A stretch of DNA of 64,000 nt from Salinimicrobium terrae DSM 17865. GTDB taxonomy: Bacteria; Bacteroidota; Bacteroidia; Flavobacteriales; Flavobacteriaceae. How positions within the stretch are numbered: the stretch's first letter is position 1; each line of letters starts with the position of its first letter. The stretch covers positions 310,001 to 374,000 of the forward strand of contig NZ_AUKI01000011.1 of assembly GCF_000424665.1 (NCBI RefSeq). Direction: 5' to 3'. Below the pieces are notes generated by a model. That model was not told the DNA's origin and did no database searches. It saw only the letters and a program-made list of their open reading frames with translations. The position numbers and the translations under genes are program-made. This document shows, in pieces, positions 7,618 through 18,800 of the stretch.

Positions 7618-8199
7618 ATGTTAGGTTTAAAATTACCCACAGACCCACGCTGGGTCAATATCGTTGAAAAAAATATTGAAGAGATCCTCACAGATCATGC
7701 TTATTGTGAGCAAAAAGCTGCCTCGACGGCTATATCTCTTATCGTCACCCATCCCGAATATTCCGATCTGGTCACGGCCATGACTGCCCTTGCCCGCGAA
7801 GAAATGGGACATTTCAAAATGGTACATGACAGGATTCTCGCACGAGGGCTTACCCTGGGCAGGGATCGAAAAGATGAATACGTTTTAAAACTGTTGACCT
7901 TCTTCCCTAAAGGTGGAAGCCGACTCACAAACCTAACGCACCGCCTGCTTTATGCGGCCTTAATTGAAGCCCGTAGTTGTGAACGCTTCAGGTTACTTTC
8001 AGAGAATCTTGAGGATAAAGAACTGGCAGAATTTTACCGCAGCTTAATGGTAAGTGAAGCTAATCACTACACCATGTTCCTCAATTTTGCCCGACAATAT
8101 GGAGATCGAAAGGTAGTGGATGAAAAATGGCAAAATCTCCTGGAATTTGAGGCCCAAATTATGAAAGATCTTGGTAAAAAAGAGACTATGCACGGCTAG
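7618..8199 (+). CDS. miaE: tRNA-(ms2io6A37) hydroxylase
   Basis: 193 residues, the normal MiaE length. This non-haem diiron monooxygenase hydroxylates the isopentenyl side chain of ms2i6A37 in tRNAs reading U-initial codons. Ligands are recognisable in a four-helix bundle: the AREEMGHF motif (about residues 61-68), EARSCERF (about 117-124) and SEANHYTMF (about 142-150), with a further Glu near the N-terminus (ILTDHAYCEQKAA). The ATG directly abuts the dnaX stop, so it is probably co-transcribed and coupled. Its last 14 bases overlap the convergent ppx gene. Confidence 0.93.
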   Translation: MLGLKLPTDPRWVNIVEKNIEEILTDHAYCEQKAASTAISLIVTHPEYSDLVTAMTALAREEMGHFKMVHDRILARGLTLGRDRKDEYVLKLLTFFPKGGSRLTNLTHRLLYAALIEARSCERFRLLSENLEDKELAEFYRSLMVSEANHYTMFLNFARQYGDRKVVDEKWQNLLEFEAQIMKDLGKKETMHG

Positions 8200-9094
8200 T
8201 GGCTTCCAAAGTTTCCTGATATAAAGATTTAATAATTCCATCTGAAAGTCCAATTTTTGGAACATATATCCTTCGTGCCCGAGTCCACTTCATTGCAGAA
8301 AGATATATTTTAGCAGCCGGAACAATAACATCTGCACGATCCTGATTAAGATTTAATTCGGTGATCCGTTCCTCATAAGTAAAGGATTGTAACAACTGGT
8401 AGTAGGAGCTTAAATAGAAAAAACTGAGAGGTTTCCCATTGGCTTTGCCACTGCTTTTAAAGATGTTGTTAATGTTCCCGCCAGAGCCTATAAGATCAAT
8501 TTTGGAATACTTACGGGTAACTTCCTTGATCCAAGTCTCTACCTCTGTCCACATATCCCGGGAAACCATATTTTCCAACAATCTTACGGTTCCTAATTTA
8601 AATGACCGGGAAGAAACGGTTTTTCCTTTTGAGTAAAGGGTAAATTCTGTACTACCACCTCCCACATCCACATAAAGATAGGTTTTGTCAGATTGAATGA
8701 GGGCGTGAAGATCTGTAGCGGCAATAATTGCGGCTTCATCGGTGCCGTCAATAATGCTTATTTCCAATCCGGTTTTATCCTGAATAAGTTGTACCACCTC
8801 TTCCCCATTGAGAGATTCCCGCATTGCCGAAGTCGCACAAGCCTTAAATTTCTCAATCTTATGAGATCGCATCAGCAACTTGAAAGCCTGCATGGTGTCT
8901 ATCATGCGTTTAATATTCTCTTCAGAAATATTTTGAGTGAGAAAGACATCGGCTCCCAATCTTATAGGCACCCTTACAAGTGAGGTTTTTTTGAATAGCG
9001 GCTCTCTTCCCTCCTGCTCTGTGATTGTCATTATTAACAATCTTACTGCGTTAGATCCAATATCTATGGCTGCAAACTTTCTTTGGTTGATCAA
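8186..9094 (-). CDS. ppx: exopolyphosphatase, Ppx/GppA family (short form)
   Basis: 302 residues with the actin-like ATPase fold of Ppx/GppA. FAAIDIGSNAVRLL (phosphate 1 motif, about residues 7-20) and YVDVGGGSTEFTLY (phosphate 2 region, about 138-151) are clear. It is of the roughly 300-residue type lacking the C-terminal HD-like domain of E. coli Ppx. It releases phosphate from polyphosphate or hydrolyses pppGpp. It overlaps the ppk1 stop by four bases (ATGA), and its 3' end overlaps convergent miaE by 14 bases. The context as last gene of the pdxH-sixA-ppk1-ppx unit supports polyphosphate turnover. Confidence 0.92.
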   Translation of the reverse strand: MINQRKFAAIDIGSNAVRLLIMTITEQEGREPLFKKTSLVRVPIRLGADVFLTQNISEENIKRMIDTMQAFKLLMRSHKIEKFKACATSAMRESLNGEEVVQLIQDKTGLEISIIDGTDEAAIIAATDLHALIQSDKTYLYVDVGGGSTEFTLYSKGKTVSSRSFKLGTVRLLENMVSRDMWTEVETWIKEVTRKYSKIDLIGSGGNINNIFKSSGKANGKPLSFFYLSSYYQLLQSFTYEERITELNLNQDRADVIVPAAKIYLSAMKWTRARRIYVPKIGLSDGIIKSLYQETLEATSRA

Positions 9095-11199
9095 ACTTTT
9101 TCCTTTTCTAATTCCAGTTTCTTAAAATAATAATCATACAGTGCAAATTGAGATCGCAATGGTGGCTTGTTATTACGACGGTAAGCGTTATCCTGCTTTA
9201 TAGAAATTACCCTTGCCTTAACGTTGTCGCTCCAACAAATTTCAAAAGTATCCATCAACTCCTTTTGAATCTCCTTATCGTAAATAGGGCAACTTACCTC
9301 TACCCGATAATCCAGATTTCGGGTCATCCAGTCTGCCGATGAAATATATACTTTAGGATTTCCGCTATTTTCAAAAATGTAGATTCTTGGGTGTTCCAGG
9401 TATTTATCTACTATACTAATCACCTGAATGTTCTCACTCATTCCGTCCACCCCGGGTACAAGACAGCAAATCCCGCGGATGATCAATTTCATTTTTACAC
9501 CTGCCCTGCTGGCCTCATATAACTTATCGATAAGAGGATAATCTGAAAGGCTATTCAACTTAAGCCGAATCCCGGAAGGCTTACCATCTTTAGCATTATC
9601 AATTTCAGTTTGGATTAACTTCACCAAGGTGCTTCGGGTGTAATGAGGAGAGACAATTAAATGTTTATATCGATTCACCTTGTAATTCACTTCAAAAAAA
9701 TCAAAAACTTTGCTAACTTCCTTCAGAATGCTTTGATCACTCGTAAATAAGGTCAGATCTGAATAGACCCTGGCTGTAGATTCATTAAGATTTCCGGTGC
9801 TTATAAAACCGTATCTTCTGGTTTTATCATTTTCCAGTCTTTCAACCACACATGCTTTTGAATGTACCTTAAGACCTTTTACCCCGAAAATAAGATTCAC
9901 CCCTTCCCGCTGCATTTGTTCAGCATAATTAATATTAGCCACTTCATCAAACCGTGCGCGAAGTTCTATCTGTACAGTTACTTTTTTTCCGTTTTTAACA
10001 GCGTTTACAAGAGAACTTGCGATATGAGAGATCTTGGCTAACCGGTAAATAGTTATCCTAATCGATTTTACTGCAGGATCAAGTGCCGCCTCGCGCAAAA
10101 ATTTTACGGTATACGCAAAAGATTGGTAAGGAGTGTGTAACAGGTAATCCTTCTTCGCGATTTCTTTGAACAGACTTCCCTGTAAAACCAGTCCCGGAAC
10201 AGGCAATGGTTCATAAGGTTTATACTGTAACTCTTCCCCACCCAAACTTGGAAAATTCATGTAATCCCGCCTGTTGTGGTATCGACCACCCGGAATAATA
10301 CTATCGGTTGCGTCAATCCCCATCTTATTCATTAAATACTGAAGGGTATCCTGGTCAATATTCATATCATATACAAATCTCACCGGCTCTCCCTCAATAC
10401 GATCTTTTACACTGGCCGAAATTTTCTCAATAAAGGATTTACTAAGATCACTGTCAATATCCAGTTCGGCATCACGAGTAATTTTAATCATATGAGCCGT
10501 AACACTCTCATATTCAAAAATATTGAAAATTGAATGTAAATGGTAACGAATAAGATCATCCAGCAAAATGACATGTTGTTTATCACCTTCTTTAGGAAGT
10601 ACCACAAATCTTTCTATACTCCTGGGAATTTCTATAAGAACATATTTTTTTTCCTTGATTTGGCCAGAAACGATCTTCGAGTTCACCCTTTTTGGAACTG
10701 CATCTTTCATCACCATCTTTACCGCCAGGTAAGCAGCGCTGTCTTTTAGACGCGGCAACTCGTCAAGGTCATTCAGGACAATGGTAACAAGAGCAGGGCT
10801 TACCTTCTGGATAAAGAAATTTTTGAGAAAGGGTTGTTGTGCTTTTGTAACCTGCTTCTCATTTATAATAAAAATATTGTGCTCCTTTAGTTTGTTTTGA
10901 ATAGAATCCAGGATCTTTAAACTTTCGCTTTGCTGTTCAATTACGATCTGTGTAATTTCTTCCAGAAGTTTGTTCGCCTTAATACCTCCTAAAACGCTTT
11001 TCCCTCCTTTTCCTGCTAAATCAATTCGTTTTATTGTGGCATATCTAACTTTAAAAAATTCGTCCAGGTTATTTGAAAAAATCCCAAGGAACCGCAGCCT
11101 CTCAATCAAAGGCACCGTTTTATCTGCAGCTTCCTGTAAAACCCGGGCGTTGAATTGCAGCCAACTCAATTCTCTATTTATATACTGATTCCCCTCCAT
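9091..11199 (-). CDS. ppk1: polyphosphate kinase 1
   Basis: 702 residues, normal for PPK1, which reversibly transfers the ATP gamma-phosphate to polyphosphate via a phosphohistidine. The N-terminal INRELSWLQFNARVLQEA and FFKVRYATIKR are diagnostic. The PLD-like catalytic half holds the HSKACVVE motif with the likely phosphorylated histidine, followed by GFISTGNLNESTARVYSDL, which contributes phosphate contacts. The second PLD-like motif region includes HPRIYIFENSGNPKVYISSADWMTRN. The start codon directly follows the sixA stop with no gap, and the stop overlaps the ppx start. Confidence 0.97.
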   Translation of the reverse strand: MEGNQYINRELSWLQFNARVLQEAADKTVPLIERLRFLGIFSNNLDEFFKVRYATIKRIDLAGKGGKSVLGGIKANKLLEEITQIVIEQQSESLKILDSIQNKLKEHNIFIINEKQVTKAQQPFLKNFFIQKVSPALVTIVLNDLDELPRLKDSAAYLAVKMVMKDAVPKRVNSKIVSGQIKEKKYVLIEIPRSIERFVVLPKEGDKQHVILLDDLIRYHLHSIFNIFEYESVTAHMIKITRDAELDIDSDLSKSFIEKISASVKDRIEGEPVRFVYDMNIDQDTLQYLMNKMGIDATDSIIPGGRYHNRRDYMNFPSLGGEELQYKPYEPLPVPGLVLQGSLFKEIAKKDYLLHTPYQSFAYTVKFLREAALDPAVKSIRITIYRLAKISHIASSLVNAVKNGKKVTVQIELRARFDEVANINYAEQMQREGVNLIFGVKGLKVHSKACVVERLENDKTRRYGFISTGNLNESTARVYSDLTLFTSDQSILKEVSKVFDFFEVNYKVNRYKHLIVSPHYTRSTLVKLIQTEIDNAKDGKPSGIRLKLNSLSDYPLIDKLYEASRAGVKMKLIIRGICCLVPGVDGMSENIQVISIVDKYLEHPRIYIFENSGNPKVYISSADWMTRNLDYRVEVSCPIYDKEIQKELMDTFEICWSDNVKARVISIKQDNAYRRNNKPPLRSQFALYDYYFKKLELEKEKV

Positions 11200-11685
11200 C
11201 TATCTCAAATTCTTTGGGAATAAATACAACAGAGTTTTTCCGGTTTTTATATCCTGCCAATTTTCTGCTTCAAATTGGATCATACATAAACCTGTGGTAG
11301 GGATATTGGAGAAATGTTGATCTCCTATTTGGTTGGCCACTCCTGTGATAGCCGGATTGTGACCAAAAACCATTAAATTCTCAATTTCATCTTCGCATGA
11401 CCGAATGACATTTAGAAGATTCTTACTATCAAAGGTATAAAGGTCATCTTTGACACAAAAATCCTTGTCTTCCACCTCCAGTCTTTCTTTAAAAATTTTT
11501 GCGGTATCAAGAGCACGACTGGCATAGCTGCTCCACAACTTGAGCGGCTTTTGGTGAAACCCCGAAAAGGCGTTTAAAACCAGTCCTGCATCTTTATATG
11601 CTCTCTTTTTTAAAGGACGTTCATCATCGGGTAAATCTTCCTTCCAGGAAGATTTACCATGCCTAACGAGTATTAATTTCTTCAT
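11200..11685 (-). CDS. sixA: SixA-like phosphohistidine phosphatase (histidine phosphatase superfamily)
   Basis: 161 residues. LILVRHGKSSW carries the catalytic RHG motif (residues 8-10), and VFGHNPAITG carries the second catalytic histidine. Length and layout match SixA, a small branch of the histidine phosphatase superfamily acting on protein phosphohistidine in E. coli. Here it sits between pdxH (2-base gap) and ppk1 (0-base gap), a typical Bacteroidota arrangement. Its substrate in this organism is not known. A link to the phosphohistidine intermediate of PPK1 is only a guess from the gene order. Confidence 0.85.
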   Translation of the reverse strand: MKKLILVRHGKSSWKEDLPDDERPLKKRAYKDAGLVLNAFSGFHQKPLKLWSSYASRALDTAKIFKERLEVEDKDFCVKDDLYTFDSKNLLNVIRSCEDEIENLMVFGHNPAITGVANQIGDQHFSNIPTTGLCMIQFEAENWQDIKTGKTLLYLFPKNLR

Positions 11686-11687
11686 AT

Positions 11688-12332
11688 TTATGGTGCTAGT
11701 CTGTCAATTCGCCATTTCTCATTCTCCTTACTGTAGTAGATACGATCATGCAAACGATTTGGTCTGCCCTGCCAGAATTCAAATTCAGACGGTATGACTT
11801 TATATCCCCCCCAATATACAGGTTTTGGAATATCTTTTCCCGTAAACTCCTGTTCAAGCAATTCCAGTTTTTTCTGAAGATATTCACGGGACGGGATTAC
11901 AGAACTTTGTTGAGAAGCCCAGGCTCCGAGTTGACTGCCACGTGGTCTGGACTGGAAGTAAGCTTCAGAATCTTCTGTAGAAACCTTATTTGCAACACCT
12001 TTAATCATCACCTGTCGCTCTGACGTAGGCCAGAAGAAAGACAGGCATACCTTAGGACTTTTAGCTATAGATTTTCCTTTTTCAGATTCATAATTAGTGT
12101 AGAATACAAAACCTTCATTGTCATATTCTTTCAGAAGAACTACCCTGGTCATAGGAAAACCGTCCAAACCAATAGTTGAAAGATTCATTGTATTTACTTC
12201 CTCAACTTCTTTATTAGTTTCAGTTTCCCTGATCCAGATATGAAATAAATCAAATGGATCCTGAGGAATTTCCTCCTCCAGCAACTCATGTTTCTGGTAG
12301 AGCCTACGATAATCGTGGAGTTTATTTTTCAT
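11688..12332 (-). CDS. pdxH: pyridoxamine 5'-phosphate oxidase
   Basis: 214 residues, the standard PdxH length. This FMN-dependent enzyme oxidises pyridoxamine/pyridoxine phosphate to pyridoxal 5'-phosphate. It has the N-terminal YRRLYQKHELLEEEIPQDPF, the FMN-binding RVVLLKEYDNEGFVFYTNY, SFFWPTSERQVMIKG, and the C-terminal WGGYKVIPSEFEFWQGRPNR with RLHDR, all family signatures. It is the first gene of the minus-strand unit pdxH-sixA-ppk1-ppx; the spacing of 2, 0 and -4 bases makes a single transcript very likely. Confidence 0.96.
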   Translation of the reverse strand: MKNKLHDYRRLYQKHELLEEEIPQDPFDLFHIWIRETETNKEVEEVNTMNLSTIGLDGFPMTRVVLLKEYDNEGFVFYTNYESEKGKSIAKSPKVCLSFFWPTSERQVMIKGVANKVSTEDSEAYFQSRPRGSQLGAWASQQSSVIPSREYLQKKLELLEQEFTGKDIPKPVYWGGYKVIPSEFEFWQGRPNRLHDRIYYSKENEKWRIDRLAP

Positions 12333-12867
12333 ACTGCCAATTTACAAAATCTACCTTTTATAATTAATATCCACCGGCGTCAAAGAGGTTGAATTGTGTA
12401 ATTATTTCTTCGAATTTAAAAATGCAATTTCTTCTCACAAGCCCAGAAAAATTAAGGGTTCCATAAGCAAAAAATAAGAAGTTTTTATTACTATTTTTCT
12501 CACTTCTTTCACATTTAATTTGCTGATCCAATAATCTACCATTTCATTTGAGGACTTCAAACCCCCTGTTTAATTTACTGTCTTTGTGCAGTTTGTCCGT
12601 AAAACCCCACACTACATCTAAAAGATGTTCAAATACTTTTTTTAACAGATTCAAGAAGATACATTTACTCCTGAAATTGATTGACAGATGCCCCAGATGA
12701 TCTGATTTCCCCTCTACAGATCGACTAAGTTTGTAAGAATCAAAAGAATTTAATTTATCCCAGCTTTAGGATAAATGAACTTGACCAAATATTAACGAAC
12801 AGAAATATATATTACCACGAATGACCTTTAATCTATATATGATTGGTCGTCGGGAAATAATTCAAAC
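12333..12867. other. 535-base intergenic region ahead of the giant adhesin
   Basis: A divergent spacer between pdxH and the adhesin gene, A/T-rich and without a convincing ORF. TAAGTTTG (12726-12733) matches the -7 consensus TAnnTTTG on the plus strand and would give a leader of about 130 bases, but no -33 partner is seen. The length suggests room for regulators of a costly surface protein. Confidence 0.4.
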
Positions 12868-15800
12868 ATGACGACTATGATTTGGAAAACTACTCTCTCA
12901 TTTTTGGCTAACCTTTTAGATCCTCGGAAAGTTTCTATGGATACTTCAAGTGGTCTTAAAGCCGTCTTTACTTTTTTTATAGGTGCACTTATAAGTTTTT
13001 CGCCAGGAAAAACCTTTGCCCAATGTGACAGCCAGAACGTCACAGTAACAGATTTTTTCTTTGCTGATGCAAATCAAAATCCTATCGATCCGAATGGAGG
13101 CTATAATATAGGAGATCCTGTTTCAGGATTTATCTATGCGAGCTTTGGAGGAAGTTCTGGAAATGGATATTCTCTATATCTGGAGTATGACGTATATATT
13201 AATGACGTCTTTCAGGAAAAAGTTTCAACCTGTCTTTTCGAAGGACAACAAATTCCCCAAGGGAGCATCGAGCAGATCTCTTCCTTTACCTGGAATTGGG
13301 GTGATAAACTGGAACTGAAAAACTACTACATGGATTGGGAAACCAATAACAAAAAAAGAGTTTGCACCAAATTGTCGAGGAATGCCCAGTGCTATGGAGC
13401 TCCATTTTCTATTTTGGTCAGAACTCCTTTAGTTGCTAATTTTGATTTCACCACTTCATGTGAAGATTTTTTTGTCGACTTCGAAAATCTTACTACAGGA
13501 GGAGATACAGAGAACTACTTATTCACCTGGAATTTCGCCGGATTAGGCAATAGCAATGAAATCAATCCCGCTTTTGATTTTAAAGGTGCAGGTATATACA
13601 ACGTTACGCTTACTGTACAAGATGGTATTTCTACAAGTTCCTTAACAAAAACAATAAACCTGAATGAGTTACTTTCAGTAAATTACGTCAGTACAGATTT
13701 AGGTTGTGGAGAAGTAAATACCGGTGAAATAGATCTTTCTCTTCAGGGAGGAAGCCAAAGTTACTCCATTCAATGGTCAGGACCTAATGATTTTTCTGCC
13801 ACTACACAGGATCTTATAGGTCTTGCTCCCGGCACCTATTCTGCTGAAATTTCTGATACTGCCGGTTGTACTGTGACTATAGAAGTTGTTATCGTGCAAC
13901 CAGAAACTCCTGCCGCTCCTGTAGTAGCTGAAGTTAGTCAGCCAACATGCGACGTAGCAACCGGATCCTTCAGCATCACTGCCGAAGCCGGAATGGATTA
14001 TAGCTTTAACGGTGGAACGTTCTCGGAAAATATCATTTTTGAGGACCTATCTGCCGGAACTTACACCGTTGTTGCAAGAAATGCTGACGAATGTGTTTCT
14101 GAAGCACTTTCTGTAACCATAGAAGAACAACCCGAAACTCCTGCCGCTCCTGTAGTAGCTGAGATTTCACAGCCAACCTGCGACATTGCAACAGGATCTT
14201 TCAGCATTACCGCTGTTGACGGAATGGAATACAGCTTTAACGGAGGTGCATTCGAAACTACTACTTCCTGGTCTGAACTTGCTGCCGGTACTTATATTGT
14301 AGTTGCAAGAAATGCTGACGGATGTGTTTCTGAAGAACTTTCTGTAACCATCGAAGAACAACCTGAAACTCCTGCTGCGCCTGCAGTAGCTGAAATTTCT
14401 CAGCCAACATGCGACGTAGCAACCGGATCTTTTAGCATCACTGCTGAAGCCGGAATGACTTACAGCTTTAACGGAGGTGCATTCGGAACTACTACTTCCT
14501 GGAATGAACTTGCTGCCGGAACTTACACAGTAGTTGCAAGAAACGCTGATGGATGTGTTTCTGAAGAACTTTCGGTAACAATAAACGCTCAGCCTGATAC
14601 TCCTGCTGCTCCTGTAGTAGCCGAAGTTGCTCAACCAACTTGCGATGTGGCCACCGGATCTTTCAGCATCACTGCTGTGGCCGGAATGGAATACAGCTTT
14701 GACGGAGGTGCTTTTGGAACAACTACTTCATGGAGCGAACTTGCTGCCGGAACTTACACCGTTGTTGCAAGAAACGCTGACGGATGTATTTCTGAAGCAC
14801 TTTCAGTAACAATAAACGAACAACCTGAAACTCCAGCCGCTCCTTTAGTAGCCGAAACTGTTCAGCCAACTTGCGAAGTAGCAACAGGGTCTTTCAGCAT
14901 TACTGCTGTCAGCGGAATAGAATACAGCTTTAACGGAGGTGCATTTGGATCTGCAACTTCATGGGACCAACTTTCTGCCGGAACCTATACTGTAGTGGCA
15001 AGAAACGCTGCCGAATGTATTTCTGAAGCACTTTCTGTAACAATAAACGAACAACCACAAACTCCTGCCGCTCCTGTAGTAGCTCAGGTATCTCAGCCAA
15101 CATGTGAAGTAGCAACCGGATCTTTCAGCATCACTGCTGTAAGCGGAATGGAATATAGCTTTGACGGTGGAGCTTTTGCAAGCACTACTTCCTGGTCTGA
15201 ACTTGTTGCAGGTACTTATACTGTAACTGCAAGAAATGAAGACGGATGTGTTTCTGATGAACTTTCAGTAACCATCGAAGAACAACCTGAAACTCCTGCC
15301 GCTCCTGTTGTAGCTGAAACTGTTCAGCCTACATGTGAGGTAGCAACCGGATCTTTCAGCATCACTGCAGAAGCCGGAATGGAATATAGCTTTGACGGAG
15401 GAACGTTCTCTGAAAATGTCACTTTTGACAACCTTGCTACAGGTACCTATACTGTAGTTGCAAGAAACCAGGACGGATGTGTTTCTGATGAACTAACTGT
15501 AACAATAAATGCTCAACCTGAAACTCCTGCTGCTCCTGCAGTAGCTGAAACTGTTCAGCCAACTTGCGAAGTAGCAACAGGGTCTTTCAGCATTACTGCT
15601 GTCAGCGGAATGGAATACAGCTTCGACGGTGGAGCTTTTGCAAGCACTACTTCATGGTCTGAACTTGTTGCAGGTACTTATACTGTAACTGCAAGAAATG
15701 AAGACGGATGTATTTCTGATGAACTAACTGTAACAATCAACGAACAACCTGAAACTTCTGCCGCTCCTGTAGTAGCTGAAACTGTTCAGCCAACTTGTGA

Positions 15801-18800
15801 TGTAGCAATAGGATCTTTCAGCATCACTGCTGTAAGCGGAATGGAATATGCCTTCAACGGTGGAACCTTCTCTGAAAATGCCATTTTTGACAACCTTGCT
15901 GCCGGAACTTATACTGTAACTGCAAGAAACGAAGACGGATGTGTGTCTGAAGAACTGACTGTAACAATAAATGCTCAACCTGAAACTCCTGCCGCTCCTG
16001 TAGTAGCTCAGGTATCTCAGCCAACATGTGAAGTAGCAACCGGATCTTTCAGTATCACTGCTGTAGCCGGAATGGAATACAGCTTTAACGGTGGAGCTTT
16101 TGAAAGCACTACTTCATGGTCTGAACTTGCTGCCGGCACATATACTGTAGTAGCCAGGAATAACGATGGATGTATTTCTGAAGCACTTTCAGTGACAATA
16201 AACGATCAGCCTGAAACTCCTGCCGCTCCTGTAGTAGCTGAAACTGTTCAGCCAAATTGCGAAGTAGCAACCGGATCTTTCAGCATAACTGCTGTAAGCG
16301 GAATGGAATACAGCTTTGACGGAGGTGCTTTTGGATCTTCCACTTCCTGGTCTGAACTTGCTGCCGGAACTTACACCGTTGTTGCAAGAAACGCTGAAGA
16401 ATGCGTATCTGAAGCGCTTTCAGTAACCATAAACGCTCAACCTGAAACTCCTGCCGCTCCTGTAGTAGCTGAAACTGTTCAGCCAACATGCGATGTTGCA
16501 ACTGGATCTTTCAGCATCACTGCTGTTGACGCAATGGAATACAGTTTTAACGGAGGTGCTTTTGGAACTACTACTTCCTGGTCTGATCTTGCTGCCGGAA
16601 CTTATACTATAGTTGGAAGAAACGCTGACGGATGTGTTTCTGGAACACTTTCAGTAACCATCAACGAACAACTCGAAACTCCAGCCGCTCCTGTTGTAGC
16701 TGAAGTTTCTCAGCCAACATGTGACGTAGCCACCGGATCTTTAAGCATCACTGCTGTTGCCGGAATGGAATACAGCTTTAATGGTGGAACGTTCTCTGAA
16801 AATGTCATTTTTGACAACCTTTCTGCCGGAACCTACACTGTAGTTGCAAGAAATGCCTACGGATGTATTTCTGAAGAACTTTCAGTGACAATAAACGATC
16901 AACCTAAAACTCCTGCCGCTCCTTTGGTAGCTGAAACTGTTCAGCCTACATGTGGGATTGCAACAGGATCTTTCAGCATCACTGCTGTTGACGGAATGGA
17001 ATACAGCTTCGACGGAAGTACTTTTGGAACTTCTACTTCATGGTCTGAACTTGCTGCCGGGACTTATACTGTGGTTGCAAGAAACGAGGACGGTTGTATG
17101 TCTGAAGCAGTTTCTGTAACAATAAATGATCAGCCTGAAACTCCTGCCGCTCCTGTAGTAGCTGAAGTTAATCAGCCTACATGTGAGGTTGCAACCGGAT
17201 CCTTCAGCATCACTGCTGTTGCCGGAATGGAATACAGCTTTAATGGAGGTGCATTTGGAACTTCTACTTCCTGGAATGAATTAGGAGCTGGAACTTATAA
17301 TGTAGTAGCACGAAACGCTGACGGATGTGTTTCAGAAGAACTTTCAGTAACCATAAACGCTCAGCCTGAAACTCCTGCCGCTCCTGTAGTAGCTGAAACT
17401 GTTCAGCCCACATGTGAGGTTGCAACAGGATCTTTCGGCATCACTGCTGAAGCCGGAATGGAATATAGCTTTAACGGAGGAACTTTTGGAACTACTACTT
17501 CCTGGTCAGAACTTGCTGCCGGAATTTATACTGTAGTTGCAAGAAACGCTGACGGATGTGTTTCTGAAGCACTTTCAGTAACCATCAACGCTCAACCTGA
17601 AACTCCAGCTGCTCCTGTAGTAGCTGAAACTGTTCAGCCTACCTGTGAGGTAGCAACGGGATCGTTCAGTATTACTGCTGTTGACGGAATGCAATACAGC
17701 TTTAACGGAGGTGCTTTCGGAACTACTACTTCCTGGTCTGAACTTGCTGCAGGTACTTATACTATAGTTGCACGAAACGAGGATGGTTGTGGGTCTGAAG
17801 CAGTTTCTGTAATAATAAATGATCAGCCTGAAACTCCAGCCGCTCCTGAAGTAGCCGAAGTTACTCACCCAACATGTGAGATTGCAACGGGATCGTTCAG
17901 CATTAATGCTGTTAACGGAATGCAATACAGCTTTAACGGAGGTGCATTTGAAACTACTACTTCATGGTCTGAACTTGCTGCCGGGACTTATACTGTAGTT
18001 GCAAGAAACGAGGACGGTTGTATGTCTGAAGCAGTTTCTGTAACAATAAATGATCAGCCTGAAACTCCTGCCGCTCCTGTAGTAGCTGAAGTTTCTCAAC
18101 CTACATGTGAGGTTGCTTTCGGATCTTTCAGCATAACTGCTGAAGCCGGAATGGAATACAGCTTTAACGGTGGAACGTTCTCTGAAAATGTCACTTTTGA
18201 CAACCTTGCAGCGGGAACTTACACTGTAGTTGCACGAAACGCTGATGAATGTGTTTCTGAAGCACTTTCAGTAACAATAAACGAACAACCAGAAACTCCT
18301 GTCGCGCCAGTAGTAGCTGAAGTTAGTCATCCAACTTGCGAAGTTGCAACCGGATCTTTCAGCATCACTGCCGAATCCGGAATGGAATACAGCTTCGACG
18401 GAGGTACTTTCGGAACAACTACTTCCTGGTCTGAACTTGCTGCCGGGATTTATACTGTAGTAGCAAGAAATGCTGACGAATGTGTTTCTGAAGAACTTTC
18501 TGTTACAATCAACGCTCAGCCAGAAACTCCTGCTGCTCCTGTGGTAGCTGAAACTGTTCAGCCTACATGTGAGTTAGCAACGGGATCGTTCAGTATTACT
18601 GCTGTTGACGGAATGGAATACAGCTTCAACGGAGGTGTATTTGAATCTGCAACTTTCTGGTCTGAACTTGCTGCCGGAACTTACTTTGTAGTTGCACGAA
18701 ACGAGGACGGTTGTGTGTCTGAAACAGTTTCTGTAATAATAAATGATCAGCCCGAAACTCCAGCCGCTCCAGTAGTAACTGAAGTTAATCAGCCGACATG

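Noticed and set aside
14167-17925. Several long minus-strand frames inside the adhesin repeats (for example 14167-14634 and 17575-17925)
   Set aside because: They are the complement of the repeated coding units; the same frame recurs with the 231-bp period and is an artefact of the repeat composition.
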